From assembly GCA_009844405.1 (NCBI GenBank), contig VYBO01000024.1:1-40781 (forward strand): a DNA stretch of 40,781 nt, in the 5' to 3' direction. This DNA comes from Acidimicrobiaceae bacterium. GTDB lineage: Bacteria > Actinomycetota > Acidimicrobiia > Acidimicrobiales > Aldehydirespiratoraceae. Positions within the stretch are counted from its first letter, which is position 1. The number at the start of each line of letters is the position of its first letter. Position numbers and translations under genes: made by a program. A model generated the notes under the pieces. That model worked only from the letters and a program-made list of their open reading frames with translations, ran no database searches and had not been told where the DNA came from. Shown in pieces: positions 38,873-40,781 of this stretch.

Positions 38873-39866
38873 CTACTGCCTCCTCGTTGCCTCAACCATG
38901 GCCGAAGCCACGGTTCGGATGTCGGCCACGCTCGATACGAAGGGCGGCATGGTGTACAGGAGACGCCCGAAAGGCCGCAGCCATAGTGAGATAGCCGCCG
39001 GTGAGGGCCTTGCCCGCGCACATGATGTCTGGGCTGACGTCGGCGTGGTCGCACCCGAACAACTCGCCGGAGCGACCGAACCCGGTGGCGATCTCATCCG
39101 CGATCAAAGGCACCTCATGCTCGTCGCAGAGCCGTCGCACCGCCCGCAGGTAGTCCGACGAATAGAACCTCATGCCGCCCGCACCTTGCACGACCGGCTC
39201 AATGATCACGGCCGCGATCTCTGCCGAGCGAGCGGCCAGCAGGTCGGCGAACTCAGCGACGTGGCTGTCGTCGAACTTCTCTCCGAAGTTCGGGCTTGGT
39301 ACGGGAGCGAAGATCTGCTCCGGAAGCATGCCGGTGAACATCGAGTGCATCCCGTTGACGGGATCGCACACCGACATGCATCCCAGCGTGTCGCCGTGAT
39401 AGCCGCCCCGCACAGTAAGCAGGCGCGTGCGCTCGGACCGACCCACACCGCGGGCGTACTGCAGCGCCATCTTGATGGCGACCTCAACCGACACCGAGCC
39501 CGAGTCGGCCAGAAAGACGTGCTCCAGCCCTGCCGGCGCGATGTCGACCAGCGTCTCGGCCAGTTCAACCGCGGGGTGATGGGTGACCCCGCCGAACATC
39601 ACATGGGCCATGTCCCCGAGCTGGCTTCGTACGGCCTCATCAAGGACCGGATGGCGGTATCCGTGGATAGCCGCCCACCACGACGACATGCCGTCAATGA
39701 CCTCGGTGCCGTCAGACAGAGTGAGCCTGACTCCGCGCGCGGATGTCACCACGATCGGATCGACGACGGCCGGCATCGGTGCGTACGGATGCCATAGCCG
39801 CCGGCGATCCCGATCAAGCAACGACTCCCCCGTCGCCCGGTCAGTGCCCGGGATGACTTCCGTCAT
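38873..39866 (-). pseudogene. bioA: Adenosylmethionine-8-amino-7-oxononanoate aminotransferase (bioA), internally deleted
   Basis: The frame from ATG 39866 reads as Bio[99 protein letters not shown] and the PLP-lysine segment [15 protein letters not shown]. It then shifts frame and goes straight to [19 protein letters not shown], the C-terminal end of BioA, closing at 38873. About 100 residues between are missing. The active-site lysine remains but the fold is incomplete. Together with the truncated bioB this suggests biotin synthesis is lost or decaying in this strain. Confidence 0.87.
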
Positions 39867-39934
39867 GTCCAGATAGGCGGACGTTCCGGGGGCCTGCCAA
39901 TGACCAGCTGGCGTTCACTACTCGGAGGCCGCCA

Positions 39935-40200
39935 TCACAATTGCTCCACCTCCACGAACACGATCGGCTCGGATGACGTGTTGCGAATCGAGTGCTCGAT
40001 GCCCACTGGCCGGCTGTAAGGCTCCGATGGTCGCATTTCGAATTGAGCCTCTCCATCCGCCGAAGTGATGGTCACAGATCCGGCAGTGATCGGCACCACC
40101 ACATTACGGATGGGCATGGCGGTGCCAGCCGGTGGCCGCGCCGGGTTCTAGGTGATGGCGCGTGACTCGGTGGTCGCTCGACTCGTCGAGCAGCTCGTTT
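39935..40200 (-). pseudogene. Cupin-domain gene, frameshifted and cut by an IS
   Basis: The minus strand reads TNELLDESSDHRVTRHHLEP and GAATGWHRHA, a cupin motif-1, then hits TAA; in the next frame NVVVPITAGSVTITSADGEA and SRPVGIEHSIRNTSSEPIVF continue the cupin to a stop at 39935. One base change near 40110 would rejoin them. The 5' end is lost at about 40200, where ISL3-like sequence begins. Small cupins of this kind bind a metal and a small ligand; function unknown. Confidence 0.7.
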
Positions 40201-40781
40201 GTGTAGCCCCCAGTTTGTTGAGCCTGCGCGGAAACGTGGGGAGGGGGGTGGTTGAGGGTCTCCGTTGTGGGGTCGAGGCCCTGCTGGGATCGGTGATTGA
40301 CATGATCACGATCCGGGGGGCCCCGATGGCTTGCGATGTTGTGCGGGTGCGGCTGCATCTGCGCCGGGTCCGTGTGCTGGGGGTGCTCGCGGACGCGCCC
40401 GATGTGCTGCGCGTCGGTTTCGAGTCGGCGTCGAGGCGGCTTCGTTGCCCGCATTGTGGGTTCAAGTGCCACAGGGTGCACGACACCCGCGACAAGCAGG
40501 TGCGCGACCTGGAGGTGTCGGGGCGGCGCACGACGCTGGTGTGGGTGCGGCGACGGTTCCGCCGCGACAACTGCGGCAGCCGCTTCCTGGAGGAGCATCC
40601 CGGGTTCGGCGGCGGCCTCACGCGGCGCTTGGCGCAGCGTCTGGTCGCGGACGCGCAGGTGATGACGATCCGAGCGGCAACGCGCCGCCACGGTGTGAGC
40701 CGGCCGGTGATCGACGCGCTGGTGAGGGCCTGCTCGGGGCTCGTCGCGGAGCATCGCCGCTCCCGGCGGTGCCGGGTGCTG
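40200..40781 (+). mobile_element. ISL3-family insertion sequence, left end (runs off the window)
   Basis: Sequence changes character where the cupin frame loses its start: GTGTAGCCCCCAGTTTGTTG at 40201 is the probable left inverted repeat, followed by about 100 bases of leader and the transposase start at 40302. The right end is outside the window, so the inverted repeat and target duplication cannot be checked. Confidence 0.65.
40302..40781 (+). CDS. ISL3-family transposase, N-terminal part
   Basis: An open frame from ATG 40302 to the window end (160 codons). The N-terminal zinc-binding region LRCPHCGFKCHRVHDTRDK is followed by the ISL3 hallmarks VRDLEVSGRRTTLVWVRRRF, RRDNCGSRFLEEHPGF and LTRRLAQRLVADAQVMTI, then a helix-turn-helix-like ATRRHGVSRPVIDALV. 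The usual C-x2-C in the second zinc pair is RRDNC, so one cysteine may be lost. The DDE catalytic domain lies beyond the window, so integrity is unknown. Confidence 0.85.
   Translation, partial: MITIRGAPMACDVVRVRLHLRRVRVLGVLADAPDVLRVGFESASRRLRCPHCGFKCHRVHDTRDKQVRDLEVSGRRTTLVWVRRRFRRDNCGSRFLEEHPGFGGGLTRRLAQRLVADAQVMTIRAATRRHGVSRPVIDALVRACSGLVAEHRRSRRCRVL

Overview
The window is high-GC DNA with frequent GTG starts, two isolated tRNA genes and an actinobacterial gene set: hrcA-dnaJ, an F420-type luciferase-like oxidoreductase, a mycobacterial-type BioB remnant, SpoIIE-type phosphatase and DUF512-Der synteny. It most resembles a chromosomal contig of an uncultured Acidimicrobiia-like actinobacterium. 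That placement is inferred from protein flavour, not from an rRNA gene.

Layout. Positions 1-3.1 kb are accessory: a bioB remnant, then a compact ubiquitin-like (UBL) conjugation cassette on the minus strand (UBL, an E2-fold protein without a downstream cysteine, and a JAB peptidase-E1 fusion broken at an 11-G tract). A divergent Xre-type regulator faces it, with two 16-bp palindromes between. The cassette lies beyond the 3' end of tRNA-Pro(GGG). Positions 3.2-20.4 kb are mostly conserved housekeeping: SpoIIE phosphatase, der, DUF512, a pseudokinase with a small partner, rsmE, dnaJ, hrcA, lepA, rpsT, holA, comEC, comEA, a thioredoxin-TPR protein and an LLM oxidoreductase. Positions 20.5-40.8 kb are metabolic and visibly decaying: fatty-acid and side-chain catabolism genes, AADC, Tpx, FeSOD, sugar and lactone enzymes, a membrane molybdopterin oxidoreductase and a YceI-cytochrome c-copper monooxygenase fusion. 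These are interspersed with broken genes and IS remnants.

Two themes stand out. First, the UBL cassette is a complete-looking but divergent bacterial ubiquitination-like system; its E1 carries a possible phase-variable G tract exactly in the ATP-binding glycine loop. Second, the region is shaped by small non-coding repeats. A 135-bp MITE-like element has four full copies plus one degenerate copy. Two copies interrupt genes (an enoyl-CoA hydratase and a MaoC-type dehydratase), and removing element plus 4-bp target duplication restores both frames. Three further families of roughly 45-50 bp hairpins sit beside gene ends. At least five other genes (FAD-linked oxidase, acyl-CoA dehydrogenase, xylA, bioA, and probably bioB) retain ends while lacking internal or distal parts, a pattern of decay by internal deletion.
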